DNA of 31,985 bases from a bacterium (lineage in GTDB: Bacteria; Auribacterota; UBA3054), in assembly GCA_017444325.1 (NCBI GenBank), contig JAFSWV010000009.1:1-31985 (forward strand), given 5' to 3'. The first letter of the stretch is position 1, and every line of letters starts with the position of its first letter. The notes beneath the pieces were generated by a model that made no database searches, was not told where the DNA came from, and saw only the letters and a list, made by a program, of their open reading frames with translations. This document shows positions 1 through 7,766 of the stretch, piece by piece. A program made the position numbers and the translations under genes.

Positions 1-2
1 AT

Positions 3-662
3 AGCTACGAGCAGCGCTCTCAGCTCGCCAATGTTTATCAGAACTCCAACGATGAAAACGACCGCAAGCAGGCCGTCTCGCTTCTGAAAGAGAACTTGAA
101 CGACGAGGAAGTTGACTCCTACAAGAGGAACAGCGCCAGGGATCAGCTTCTCAATATAGCCCTGAAAGGGGAGAAAGACCAGTATCTCATCAACGAGATC
201 ATAAACGACTACAACTCCGACACCTCCCTAACAAAGAGCGAACGCAACCGGGCCCTTGCCGATATCTACACCAAATCAGAAGACTATGTAAAAGCCGACA
301 ACATCTACAACCAGTGGATCGCGGAAACCAAGAATCCTTACGAAAAGATCAATACCAGAAGAGATTACGCCGATATGCTGGAGAAATCCGGCCGCACCCG
401 CGACGCCATCGACCAGTACAAAGAGGTGTTGGAGAGCCAGAAGAACGATTCCTACGGCAGGGAAGAGACGATAAACAAGCTTATAAACCTCTATCAAAAA
501 GATGGAGACATACTTAAAGCCGAAAACCTCCGCCGCGAACGCATAACTGAGTACGAAAAGATCATTGCTACCGTTCCTTACGGCTCTCGCGCCAGGGAAC
601 TCAAGCAGAAGATCGAGGCCGAAAAGAAAGCCATCGAGGACGCCAAGGCCCCCAAGGGGTGA
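3..662 (+). CDS. TPR-repeat protein, C-terminal part (5' end outside window)
   Basis: The frame is open from the left edge to a TGA at 660-662, so only the last ~219 residues are visible. A TTG at 96 could be read as a start, but open coding sequence continues upstream of it, so I treat the gene as truncated by the window. The visible part is almost entirely helical and charged. It has repeated helix pairs such as NRALADIYTKSEDYVKADNI and ADMLEKSGRTRDAIDQYKEV, whose A/G/Y spacing fits tetratricopeptide repeats. About five repeats are present, each ~34-38 residues. TPR arrays are protein-interaction scaffolds, so no enzymatic role can be assigned. The C-terminus is a lysine/alanine-rich helix ending in KAPKG. 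No clear terminator follows it. Confidence 0.8.
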   Translation, partial: SYEQRSQLANVYQNSNDENDRKQAVSLLKENLNDEEVDSYKRNSARDQLLNIALKGEKDQYLINEIINDYNSDTSLTKSERNRALADIYTKSEDYVKADNIYNQWIAETKNPYEKINTRRDYADMLEKSGRTRDAIDQYKEVLESQKNDSYGREETINKLINLYQKDGDILKAENLRRERITEYEKIIATVPYGSRARELKQKIEAEKKAIEDAKAPKG

Positions 663-684
663 TTTGCTTTTCAAAGGGCTCTTT

Positions 685-693
685 TGCTACAAT
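685..693 (+). promoter_or_regulatory. Putative extended -10 promoter for the tandem PEP-CTERM genes
   Basis: TGCTACAAT matches an extended -10 element (TGnTATAAT) with one mismatch, 64 nt before the ATG at 758. No convincing -35 is present at 17 nt spacing, which is tolerated for extended -10 promoters. The same core preceded by a T-run recurs at 2352-2365 before the GH92 gene. An alternative, TTGGAA (711-716) with TACAAT (735-740) at 18 nt spacing, is possible but would leave only ~10 nt of leader. Confidence 0.4.
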
Positions 694-757
694 AACTCTA
701 CCAATAAAACTTGGAAAACTTTAATCAACAAACATACAATCCCAATTGGGGGGAAAC

Positions 758-1504
758 ATGAAAAAACTTTTAGTTCTTTTGACGATCATCTGTGCGATGG
801 TCACTTTCGCCGAGAGCCAGAACATTTACAGTATTGACTTTGAGACTAGCGAAGGGTATACGGCTGGCAGTATAACTGGTCAGAATGACTGGAAAGACCT
901 GGCTTGGTGGGTCAGCACCCATTCTTATGTCATTTCTGATGCGAACGGCGCTCAAAGTGGTAGTCAGTATTTGCACGTTGCCGAAGATGGCACCGACAAC
1001 GCCAATCAAGTCATTGTTTTTGACATTTCAGGGCAGTACACAGCAGGTATGAAGCTTTTGATACATGCTTGGGGAAAGGCTGATTTTACAGGCACAGCTC
1101 CATTGAGCATTAGATTCCATTGTCTCGGCACCAGCGGCAAGAATAATGATGTTGAGATTGCCGAGTTCAATTTCAAGCAGGATGGCAGTGGCAACGCTTG
1201 GGTTACTGGCAAGAACCTGACTTTCACGGGCTTAATTCAGGACCAATATTACGAATTTGGCGTCCAGATAAATCCAGCGACCAAAGCAGTTGAGAAAGTC
1301 TTCGTTGGCGAGAACATTTATGAAGGCGAAGGTATGACTTACAAGAGCGCTACTGCTGAAGGCTGTGGCAATCTTCCTGACGGATTCCGCGTCTATAATG
1401 GCAAAGGCTGCGTGGACAACATTAAGATCGACGTTGTGCCTGAACCTGCGATTTTCGGTCTTATTGCTTTGGTCGGCTTGTTCTTTGCCCGCAAACAGCG
1501 CTAA
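758..1504 (+). CDS. Secreted PEP-CTERM protein, first of a tandem pair
   Basis: The product is 248 residues. It opens with a Sec signal peptide (MKKLLVLLTIICAMVTFAES) and ends with a PEP-CTERM sorting signal at ~226-248: VVPEPAIFGLIALVGLFF followed by the basic tail ARKQR. PEP-CTERM proteins are processed by exosortase at the inner membrane and routed to the cell surface or extracellular matrix; no exosortase gene is in this window. The middle (~25-225) is a beta-rich domain starting with a DFE..EGYTAG..GQNDW motif and containing the segment IRFHCLGTSGK, reminiscent of concanavalin-like folds. I do not recognise a catalytic motif. The ATG at 758 is chosen over an upstream TTG at 746 because a GGGGGGA ribosome-binding site lies just before it and the signal peptide starts there. 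A paralogue follows 29 nt downstream. Confidence 0.88.
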   Translation: MKKLLVLLTIICAMVTFAESQNIYSIDFETSEGYTAGSITGQNDWKDLAWWVSTHSYVISDANGAQSGSQYLHVAEDGTDNANQVIVFDISGQYTAGMKLLIHAWGKADFTGTAPLSIRFHCLGTSGKNNDVEIAEFNFKQDGSGNAWVTGKNLTFTGLIQDQYYEFGVQINPATKAVEKVFVGENIYEGEGMTYKSATAEGCGNLPDGFRVYNGKGCVDNIKIDVVPEPAIFGLIALVGLFFARKQR

Positions 1505-1533
1505 AATCGAAAACAACAAACTGAGGTAAAAAT

Positions 1534-2271
1534 ATGAAAAAACTTTTAGTTCTCGCTGTGCTTCTCTGTGCTGGCTTCGCCATTGCTGAGGAAGCGAATC
1601 TGTGGAAGTGCGATTTTGAGGAAGGCGAAGGCTACACTGAAGGCAAACTCGCTGGTCAGAATGGCTGGGCCAAACTTGCCTCATGGGCGAATGACGAAGT
1701 TTACGTCGTTAAAGGCGATGCGGCTTCTGGCGAACAGTATTTCCACGCAGTGCCCAATAACGGAGTCAATGTTAGGAACAACACTATCGATATTTCTGAT
1801 GATTATCAGGAAGGTTCCAAGCTTATGATGAGCGCTTACGGCAAAGCGGATTTTGAAGGCAGCGCTCCGATGAGCATCAGATTCCATTGCCTCGGCACCA
1901 GTGGTAAGACTTACGATGTCGAAATCGTCGAAGTCAACTTCAATCAGAACGGTTCTGCGGACGCCTGGGTTAACGGCGGCAGTTTGAGCGTCAGCGACCT
2001 TGTTCAAGGCGAATGGGTCAAGTTTGGCGTGATCATCGATCCTGCTAACAAGAAGGTTGAAAAAATCTTCATTGGCGATGCCGAGAGAGAAGGCGATGAT
2101 TTGTACTATAAGAATGTCACTGCTGACGGTTGCGGCTCTCTGCCCGATGGATTCCGCGTTTACAACGGCGGCGGCTGCATTGACAACATCTCCATTGATG
2201 TCGTTCCGGAACCGGCCTTCCTGGGCCTTCTGGCGCTTGCCGGTCTGTTCTTCGTGAGAAAGCAGAGATAA
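1534..2271 (+). CDS. Secreted PEP-CTERM protein, second of a tandem pair
   Basis: The product is 245 residues with the same architecture as the preceding gene: signal peptide (MKKLLVLAVLLCAGFAIAEE), a DFE..EGYTEG..GQNGW opening, the shared IRFHCLGTSGK segment, a GCGSLPDGFRVYNGGGCIDN segment near the end, and VVPEPAFLGLLALAGLFF plus basic VRKQR at ~223-245. The first 20 coding bases are identical to those of the upstream gene (758-777 and 1534-1553), and most of the protein aligns without gaps, so this is a tandem duplication. GAGG at 1523-1526 is the ribosome-binding site. The pair is probably one transcript ending at the terminator at 2295-2327. Function is unknown; a surface or matrix role is inferred from the sorting signal only. 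Confidence 0.88.
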   Translation: MKKLLVLAVLLCAGFAIAEEANLWKCDFEEGEGYTEGKLAGQNGWAKLASWANDEVYVVKGDAASGEQYFHAVPNNGVNVRNNTIDISDDYQEGSKLMMSAYGKADFEGSAPMSIRFHCLGTSGKTYDVEIVEVNFNQNGSADAWVNGGSLSVSDLVQGEWVKFGVIIDPANKKVEKIFIGDAEREGDDLYYKNVTADGCGSLPDGFRVYNGGGCIDNISIDVVPEPAFLGLLALAGLFFVRKQR

Positions 2272-2294
2272 TTTAGTCAGCTGTTTTATTGAAA

Positions 2295-2327
2295 AGAGAC
2301 CGCTCTTAGGGGCGGTCTCTTTTTTTG
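2295..2327 (+). terminator. Rho-independent terminator after the PEP-CTERM pair
   Basis: A perfect 9-bp stem AGAGACCGC (2295-2303) / GCGGTCTCT (2312-2320) closes an 8-nt loop and is followed by a T-run from 2320 to 2326. Confidence 0.9.
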
Positions 2328-2336
2328 TGGGCGTTT

Positions 2337-2365
2337 TTGGTGAAATATCACTTTTTTGCTATAAT
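2337..2365 (+). promoter_or_regulatory. Putative extended -10 promoter of the GH92 gene
   Basis: TGCTATAAT at 2357-2365 is a perfect extended -10 element. A weak TTGGTG (2337-2342) sits 17 nt upstream of the hexamer. The start codon is 38 nt further on at 2403, behind GGAGG at 2390-2394. Confidence 0.6.
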
Positions 2366-2402
2366 TGACACATAATAATCTAAAATCCAGGAGGAATATT
2401 CT

Positions 2403-4394
2403 ATGTCACGTTTCGCTCTGCTTCTTTTGGGGCTTCTTTCTTTTTCCCTGGCCGGCTGTTTCGAAAAGACCGGCCCTTGCGGTCCCTGTGAGACCGGTTC
2501 GGCTGATAAGACGGATTACACGGCTTTTGTAGATACGTCTATTGGTACGTCTTACAATGGCCATACCTTTATCGGCGCTACGATGCCTTTCGGCTTCGTG
2601 CAGCCCGGCCCTGAAAGCGGCGACGATGGCTGGGGCTATTGCTCCGGTTATCGTTTTGAGGACAAAGTTTTCTCCGGCTTCGCCCAGACGGCTATTTCCG
2701 GTACGGGCGTTGGCGACTTGGGTGATCTTTTGTTCATGCCGTTCATTGGCGAAGCGAAATCGGCGACGAACTTCTATGAATGCCCTGTTAAGAAGGAGAC
2801 GGAAAAATACGCTCCCGGCTACTATGCCATCGAGCTGGATCGCTTCAATGTGAAAGTCGAGACCACCTGCTCCGATCATACGGCCATCTACCGTCTCGTC
2901 TATCCCAAAGGCGAAGAACAGAAGATCATGCTGGACTTCGCAAACTGCATCGGCGACGGCGACGAGGAGAGAGTGTACAATCATGAGCTGACTTTCCCGA
3001 ACGACACTACGATGCTCGGCACAACGGAAAAAGGCGGCTGGGTGCATCGCCAGTACAGCTTCAAGATCGAGTTCAACCGTCCTATAAAACATCACTTCCC
3101 CCTGGAGAAGAGACTCTCCAAGAAGGGTAAGAAGGAACGCAGCGGCAGGGAGATCTTTGTTTTCGAGCCGAGCGATGAGCCTCTGATGCTTAAGATCGCC
3201 TTGTCAACGGCCGATACTGACGGCGCCGCCAAGAATATGGAAGCGGAGATCCCGGGCTGGGATTTCGAAGGCGTGAAGCAGGCCGCTCACGACGCCTGGA
3301 ACAAGCTTCTTGGCAGAGTTAAGGTGGAAGGTTCCGAAAAGGAAAAGAGAGTCTTCTACACCTGCATGTACCATGCTTTCGTGGCGCCCAGCAACATCGC
3401 TGACGTTGACGGCCGCTACAGAGGCCCCAACGGTCAGATCAGCAAGGCTGAGAACGGAAAGTATTACTCCACGCTGTCCACTTGGGACACCTTCAGGGCG
3501 CTGCATCCTCTGCTGACGCTCGTGGTCCCGGAAATGGTGCCGGATCTGGTCGCCTCGATGGTCGAGCATTACAAGCAGGCTGGTTATCTGCCTATTTGGG
3601 ATCTGTGGGGCAAGGACAACCAGTGCATGATCGGAACGCACTCCATTCCGCCGATGGTTGACGCTTACTTCAAGGGCCAGGTGCCGGAAGGCTTGGACAT
3701 CTGGAATCCTATCAAGGATACCTTGACGAGAAAGCATGACGGCCGCTGGAGAGAAGAGTGGGAATACCTGGAAGACCCGGGCTATTATCCCTGCGACAAG
3801 TGGTCCGAATCCGTTTCCTGCACGCTGGAATGCTCCTACGACGACTGGTGCGCCTATAAGCTCGCTGAAGCTTTGGAGAAGAAAGGCCTGGTCGGCAAAG
3901 AGGACGTCGAGTATTTCAAGAAGCGCAGTGAAAACTGGAAGAACGTCATCGATCCCGAGACCGGTTTCGCCAGGCCGAAGAAACTCGACGGCACCTGGAA
4001 GAAAGATTTCGATCCTACCCGCGTGGGCGGAGACTTCACGGAAGGCAACTCCTGGCAGTACACCTGGCACGTCATGCAGGATCCCGAAGGTCTTATAGAA
4101 GCCTTGGGCGGCAAAGAGAAAGCTCTGGCTAAGCTGGAGAGCCTCTTCGAACAGGAAGAGAAGAGCGACCGTCTTGTGGACGTTTCCGGTCTTATCGGCG
4201 AATATGCGCACGGCAATGAGCCGAGCCATCACGTGGTCTATCTGTTCCCTTATTTCGGACGTCCTGAAAAGACCGCGGAACTCGTCAAGAAGATCTGCGA
4301 CGAACTGTATGACGACACGCCGGACGGCGTTTGCGGCAACGAAGACTGCGGTCAGATGAGCGCCTGGTACGTCATGAGCTGCATGGGCTTCTAA
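2403..4394 (+). CDS. GH92-family alpha-mannosidase lipoprotein, interrupted by an in-frame TAA
   Basis: This 663-residue product belongs to glycoside hydrolase family 92, calcium-dependent exo-alpha-mannosidases that release mannose from glycans such as host N-glycans or yeast mannan. A lipobox ending LSLAGC puts the lipid-modified cysteine at residue 19, so the enzyme is probably envelope-anchored. Family landmarks in order: TFIGATMPFG near 55, WDTFRALHPLLTL near 361, SVSCTLECSYDDW near 470, EGNSWQYTWHV near 547, and GNEDCGQMSAWYV near 644. The last two are where the family's catalytic acidic residues lie, from memory. The TAA at 4392-4394 falls within what should be a GFYPMNP motif, so the reading frame stops 74 codons early. 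The next stretch continues the family sequence in the same frame. It is either a recent nonsense allele or a sequence error. Confidence 0.9.
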   Translation: MSRFALLLLGLLSFSLAGCFEKTGPCGPCETGSADKTDYTAFVDTSIGTSYNGHTFIGATMPFGFVQPGPESGDDGWGYCSGYRFEDKVFSGFAQTAISGTGVGDLGDLLFMPFIGEAKSATNFYECPVKKETEKYAPGYYAIELDRFNVKVETTCSDHTAIYRLVYPKGEEQKIMLDFANCIGDGDEERVYNHELTFPNDTTMLGTTEKGGWVHRQYSFKIEFNRPIKHHFPLEKRLSKKGKKERSGREIFVFEPSDEPLMLKIALSTADTDGAAKNMEAEIPGWDFEGVKQAAHDAWNKLLGRVKVEGSEKEKRVFYTCMYHAFVAPSNIADVDGRYRGPNGQISKAENGKYYSTLSTWDTFRALHPLLTLVVPEMVPDLVASMVEHYKQAGYLPIWDLWGKDNQCMIGTHSIPPMVDAYFKGQVPEGLDIWNPIKDTLTRKHDGRWREEWEYLEDPGYYPCDKWSESVSCTLECSYDDWCAYKLAEALEKKGLVGKEDVEYFKKRSENWKNVIDPETGFARPKKLDGTWKKDFDPTRVGGDFTEGNSWQYTWHVMQDPEGLIEALGGKEKALAKLESLFEQEEKSDRLVDVSGLIGEYAHGNEPSHHVVYLFPYFGRPEKTAELVKKICDELYDDTPDGVCGNEDCGQMSAWYVMSCMGF

Positions 4395-4616
4395 CCGATG
4401 AACCCCTGCGGCGGCGAATACGTTTTCGGTATTCCTCGCTTCTCAAAGATGACCATCGCTGTCCCGGGCCAGAAGACGCTTGAGATCGAAGCCAAGAACA
4501 TCGAGACCGGCAAGAAGGTGAAGAGCGTTACTCTGAACGGCAAGAAAGAGGAAGGCTTCACGATCCAACACAAAGATCTTGTGGCTGGCGGCAAGCTGGT
4601 CTATGAACTAGAATAA
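4395..4616 (+). pseudogene. Detached C-terminal segment of the GH92 mannosidase
   Basis: Immediately after the TAA and in the same frame, 73 codons encode PMNPCGGEYVFGIPRFSKM and then a beta-rich tail ending GGKLVYELE. This matches the usual GH92 C-terminal beta domain, in which a P.NP.sGEYV.G.P.F.k pattern follows directly after a GFY motif. With the stop read as tyrosine, the whole gene (2403-4616) would be 737 residues, a normal GH92 length. A methionine codon at 4398 has no Shine-Dalgarno sequence before it, so independent translation is unlikely. The tail shows no further stops or frameshifts, suggesting a very recent mutation, an assembly error, or retained function by readthrough. Confidence 0.85.
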
Positions 4617-4650
4617 ACTTTATTAATTACCTCAACGGAGGTTTGGTCCT

Positions 4651-7428
4651 ATGAAAGGAAAGCTCTTCGGTCTGGCGGTTGTCGCCATGCTGTCGTCCCT
4701 TTTTGCGCTAGCGGACATGACGGTCGTTTACGAAAACGATTTCGAGGATTACAATCTCGGCGAAGTGAGAAAGCCTGTTCAGGACGCCGCGGTGTTTTTG
4801 GAATACGACGCTACCACCAATCTCGTCCACTGCAACGTGGAGGCTGGGGAGGGCGTGGACGGATCTCAAGCCGTGCATGCTTACATTTTGAAAGAAGGTG
4901 ATAAATCTGTGAACGGCGGAGCGCAGTTCAATTCCGGGCTTGACTTGTCGGTGTTTTCGCAGACAAGCGAAGTCGTTTACGAGATGACCTGGAGAGGCGG
5001 CAACATGGCTTCCTATGACCTGACGGATGGAACCAACCTCTTCTTTTCTCTTTTTGGAAACGGCGGCGCCGCAGTAAGGGCCTGCGTCACGAATTTGGTG
5101 AATCCGAAAATCGTCCACTTGAAGAACGAAGAGACTGATCCGGGCGTGGTCTCTTTCAGCGGCAGTTACGGCGTCTATAAGATCCACGTGCTTTTCCCGG
5201 ATGGCAGGATAACGCTAATCGAAAGGGATTACAACGGCAAGCACTATGAATTTCCCCAGGTTGGTGTTTATGGCATGCCGGGCGTCAAGCCCACTCATCT
5301 GGGCGGCGGTATTAGGGCAAGAGGTTACGGGAAAAATGACCGCAACTGCTATTTTGACAATCTCAAGGTATCTTACGAAACCATCAATAACCCGGTCTTG
5401 AACGTATCCGGCAAGACCAAGGTCCTTATCAACGATGCTGATCCTGTCCTGAACGTCAACAACATCGGCACCGGTTCCTTCACGGCCAACGTGGAAGTTC
5501 TGGAGGGCAGCGGGTACTTCTCCTTCGAGGAGGACACCGAACACACGGGTGCCTTTAGCGTTGAGGTCACTAAGACCACGGCGCTGCACACCGTCATCGA
5601 CAGGGAAGCCCTGGGCGTGGCTTTCGGCCGGGCGAAAGTGAAAGTGACGGGCGCCGGCGACGAGCAGATCCTGACCTATTATGTCCAGTCCGGAAATCCC
5701 GAGGAAGGGTATATGCTCTATCAGAGCGATTTCGAGGACGTCATTTTAGGTCCCGTTACGGAAATGGATCCCAACTGGGTGCCCTCCGGAACTATCGAGG
5801 GCTGCGAAGTCGTCCAGGATCCCGAAGCCGGACAGTGCCTGAAGATTCAGACTGCAAAAGCTTTGCATCTGAACTGCAACATGCCGACCGGCATGGCTGA
5901 GCAGTACGACGTGAAGGTAGCCATGAAAGTCTGCATGCCGAATTATTCCGTCTTGAGCCGCGTTTATCTCGGCACTGACCTCAGCCACAGGCAGGGAGAG
6001 TATTCCCTGCATCCCTCTGCGGAAGGCGAGGTCTCATTGACCTGCGACAACTGCGCGGACAAGGATGTTGTCGGCAACAAGACCTCCACCGACGAGTGGT
6101 TCGATCTGGAATACACTTACAGTTCGCTGGTGGAGAACCGCATCCTGCGCTCGGTGAAATTCGGCGACGAATTTTATGATCTGAACATTCCCATCGATCT
6201 GGGCGACGCCAGCGGCATCGACAAGGATTTCTTCAACCAGTTCAGGATCTACGCTTCGGCTTCCGACACTTTGGTCTATTTTGACGACATTTACATTTCC
6301 CTCGTGCCGAGGGGACAGGGCAAGCCGCCGGTCATGAGAGTCGAAGCCGCGTACGATCCGGTGCCCTTCGACGTGAACAACATCCCCGTTAAGATCTTCA
6401 ACGACGGCGGCGGGTCCTTCGATTATCAAGTCAGGATCATAGACGGTCTTTCAAATGTCAGGCTCTCGAAGTCTCAGGGAACCGTGGAGCTGGAAGACTC
6501 CATGGAACTGATCGTCAGAAGGAGCCAAATGGGCTTCGGCTTCTACACTTCCACGCTGCGTTTCTCCTCGACCACCGAAGGAGTGGAAAGCTTCGACCTT
6601 AAGGTCCACATCCAATCGGGCAATCCCGAGGAAGGATACGTCATCTATGAGAGCGACTTCAACGATCTTTTGGTGACCACAGAAGAGGAAGAAGGCTTGA
6701 AGAACGAACTTAGCGAGCAGGATTCCTGCTGGCTCATCACGAATCCCAAAAACCGCATCGACGTCATAGAGGATCCCTACGAGGGCGGGAACAAATGTCT
6801 GCGCCTCGTCGATCTGAATCATTCCAGCAGCGGCTACCACCTCGCTCTGAACATCGCCTCCAATTACGTCGATGATTTCGATGTGGTGTACGCTATGCGG
6901 CTGAACATTCCCGAATCTTACGTTAGCGACGAAGAATTGGGTACGGCACTTTTCTGCATATCCCAGGAGAACTCGAGCCGCAAGTGCGAGGCTAAGCTCT
7001 ATCTTAACACCGAGGATTCCTCTCTGCCGGTTTACACTCATCTGGAGGACCTGGATGATCAGGAATGGTGGGGCAGGGAAGTCGAGACCGCCGAGAGAGT
7101 GGAAAACAGCGAGTGGTTCAACTTCTACATGCGCTTCAACTGCAAGTTCGTCGATTACGACCACAAGACGCTTATCGCTTACAATTTCGGCAACAATGAA
7201 TATCGCTTCGAGGGAGAGGAAGGGCACCTGACTTATCCCAACGGTATTGCCAGCGGCTCGCTGGAAAGGGAGGACCTTACCAAGCTGAAACTCTATAGCT
7301 ACAAGAAGAGCGCGGATATCCTGGTGGACGATCTCAGGGTGCTTCTGCTGCCCAAGGCTGTTCCGGAGCCGGCATTCCTCGGATTGCTTTTGCTGGTTGC
7401 CGCTTTCGCGAGAAGAGCGAAGCGATGA
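4651..7428 (+). CDS. Large modular PEP-CTERM surface protein
   Basis: The product is 925 residues. It has a signal peptide (~1-21) and a C-terminal PEP-CTERM signal at ~903-925 (VPEPAFLGLLLLVAAFARRAKR-like, given here by its VPEPAF core, hydrophobic helix and basic tail). Between them are three homologous modules that each open with a DFED/DFND motif: VVYENDFEDYNLGEV near 25, EEGYMLYQSDFEDV near 350 and EEGYVIYESDFNDL near 657. They resemble concanavalin-like binding folds. Two ~100-residue Ig/BACON-like linkers separate them (~247-350 and ~559-655), each ending in the phrase QSGNPEEGY. GGAGG at 4636-4640 sets the ATG. No catalytic motif is seen, and a glycan-binding or matrix role is inference. 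The neighbouring GH92 enzyme suggests a shared polysaccharide theme. A terminator follows directly. Confidence 0.88.
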   Translation: MKGKLFGLAVVAMLSSLFALADMTVVYENDFEDYNLGEVRKPVQDAAVFLEYDATTNLVHCNVEAGEGVDGSQAVHAYILKEGDKSVNGGAQFNSGLDLSVFSQTSEVVYEMTWRGGNMASYDLTDGTNLFFSLFGNGGAAVRACVTNLVNPKIVHLKNEETDPGVVSFSGSYGVYKIHVLFPDGRITLIERDYNGKHYEFPQVGVYGMPGVKPTHLGGGIRARGYGKNDRNCYFDNLKVSYETINNPVLNVSGKTKVLINDADPVLNVNNIGTGSFTANVEVLEGSGYFSFEEDTEHTGAFSVEVTKTTALHTVIDREALGVAFGRAKVKVTGAGDEQILTYYVQSGNPEEGYMLYQSDFEDVILGPVTEMDPNWVPSGTIEGCEVVQDPEAGQCLKIQTAKALHLNCNMPTGMAEQYDVKVAMKVCMPNYSVLSRVYLGTDLSHRQGEYSLHPSAEGEVSLTCDNCADKDVVGNKTSTDEWFDLEYTYSSLVENRILRSVKFGDEFYDLNIPIDLGDASGIDKDFFNQFRIYASASDTLVYFDDIYISLVPRGQGKPPVMRVEAAYDPVPFDVNNIPVKIFNDGGGSFDYQVRIIDGLSNVRLSKSQGTVELEDSMELIVRRSQMGFGFYTSTLRFSSTTEGVESFDLKVHIQSGNPEEGYVIYESDFNDLLVTTEEEEGLKNELSEQDSCWLITNPKNRIDVIEDPYEGGNKCLRLVDLNHSSSGYHLALNIASNYVDDFDVVYAMRLNIPESYVSDEELGTALFCISQENSSRKCEAKLYLNTEDSSLPVYTHLEDLDDQEWWGREVETAERVENSEWFNFYMRFNCKFVDYDHKTLIAYNFGNNEYRFEGEEGHLTYPNGIASGSLEREDLTKLKLYSYKKSADILVDDLRVLLLPKAVPEPAFLGLLLLVAAFARRAKR

Positions 7429-7434
7429 TGTGAG

Positions 7435-7475
7435 GAGCCCGCCGTCAGGCACTTGACAATGGCGGGCTCTTTTTT
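7435..7475 (+). terminator. Rho-independent terminator of the 925-residue protein gene
   Basis: A perfect 9-bp stem GAGCCCGCC (7435-7443) / GGCGGGCTC (7461-7469) is followed by six T (7470-7475). The 17-nt loop contains a TTGACA that looks like the -35 box of the tRNA promoter. Confidence 0.88.
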
Positions 7476-7482
7476 GTACACT
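7453..7482 (+). promoter_or_regulatory. Putative sigma-70 promoter of the tRNA pair
   Basis: TTGACA (7453-7458), an 18-nt spacer and TACACT (7477-7482) would start transcription ~7489, about 14 nt before tRNA-Ile. The -35 box lies in the loop of the preceding terminator. Confidence 0.6.
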
Positions 7483-7502
7483 ATGTCTAATAATGATTTC
7501 GT

Positions 7503-7579
7503 GGGCTTATAGCTCAGTTGGTTAGAGCGCGCGCTTGATAAGCGCGAGGTCGTTAGTTCAAGTCTAACTAGGCCCACCA
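7503..7579 (+). tRNA. tRNA-Ile (anticodon GAT)
   Basis: This 77-nt cloverleaf includes an encoded CCA (7577-7579). The acceptor stem GGGCTTA/TAGGCCC contains one G.U pair. The D-arm has the AGCTCAGTTGGTTAGAGC pattern, the anticodon loop CTTGATAAG reads GAT, and the T-arm carries GTTCAAGTC. It decodes AUC/AUU isoleucine codons. It pairs with tRNA-Ala 41 nt downstream, the same pair usually found in the 16S-23S spacer, but no rRNA is nearby. Confidence 0.96.
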
Positions 7580-7620
7580 TCTTTCTCAGACCAATAATTG
7601 CCGGGCGCAGACCTTCGAGT

Positions 7621-7696
7621 GGGGAATTAACTCAGCTGGTAGAGTGCCTGCTTTGCAAGCAGGATGTCACCGGTTCGAGTCCGGTATTCTCCACCA
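7621..7696 (+). tRNA. tRNA-Ala (anticodon TGC)
   Basis: This 76-nt cloverleaf includes an encoded CCA (7694-7696). The acceptor stem GGGGAAT/ATTCTCC has one G.U pair, the anticodon loop CTTTGCAAG reads TGC, and the T-arm is CCGGTTCGAGTCCGG. It is presumably processed from the same transcript as tRNA-Ile. Confidence 0.96.
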
Positions 7697-7766
7697 AAGG
7701 ATCATCGCTTCGCCGCAATTTCAGCATAGACAAAATACATAATTCATCCATATACGGAGAAAAAAC

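Noticed and set aside
4392..4394. Recoding (selenocysteine or code reassignment) at the GH92 stop
   Set aside because: The codon is TAA, not TGA, and neighbouring genes end normally in TAA. A point mutation or sequencing error is simpler.
7727..7756. TAGACA/TATACG as promoter of the secreted repeat protein
   Set aside because: It would start transcription within a few bases of the ATG and overlap the ribosome-binding site. A CATAAT at 7738-7743 lacks a -35. Left unassigned.
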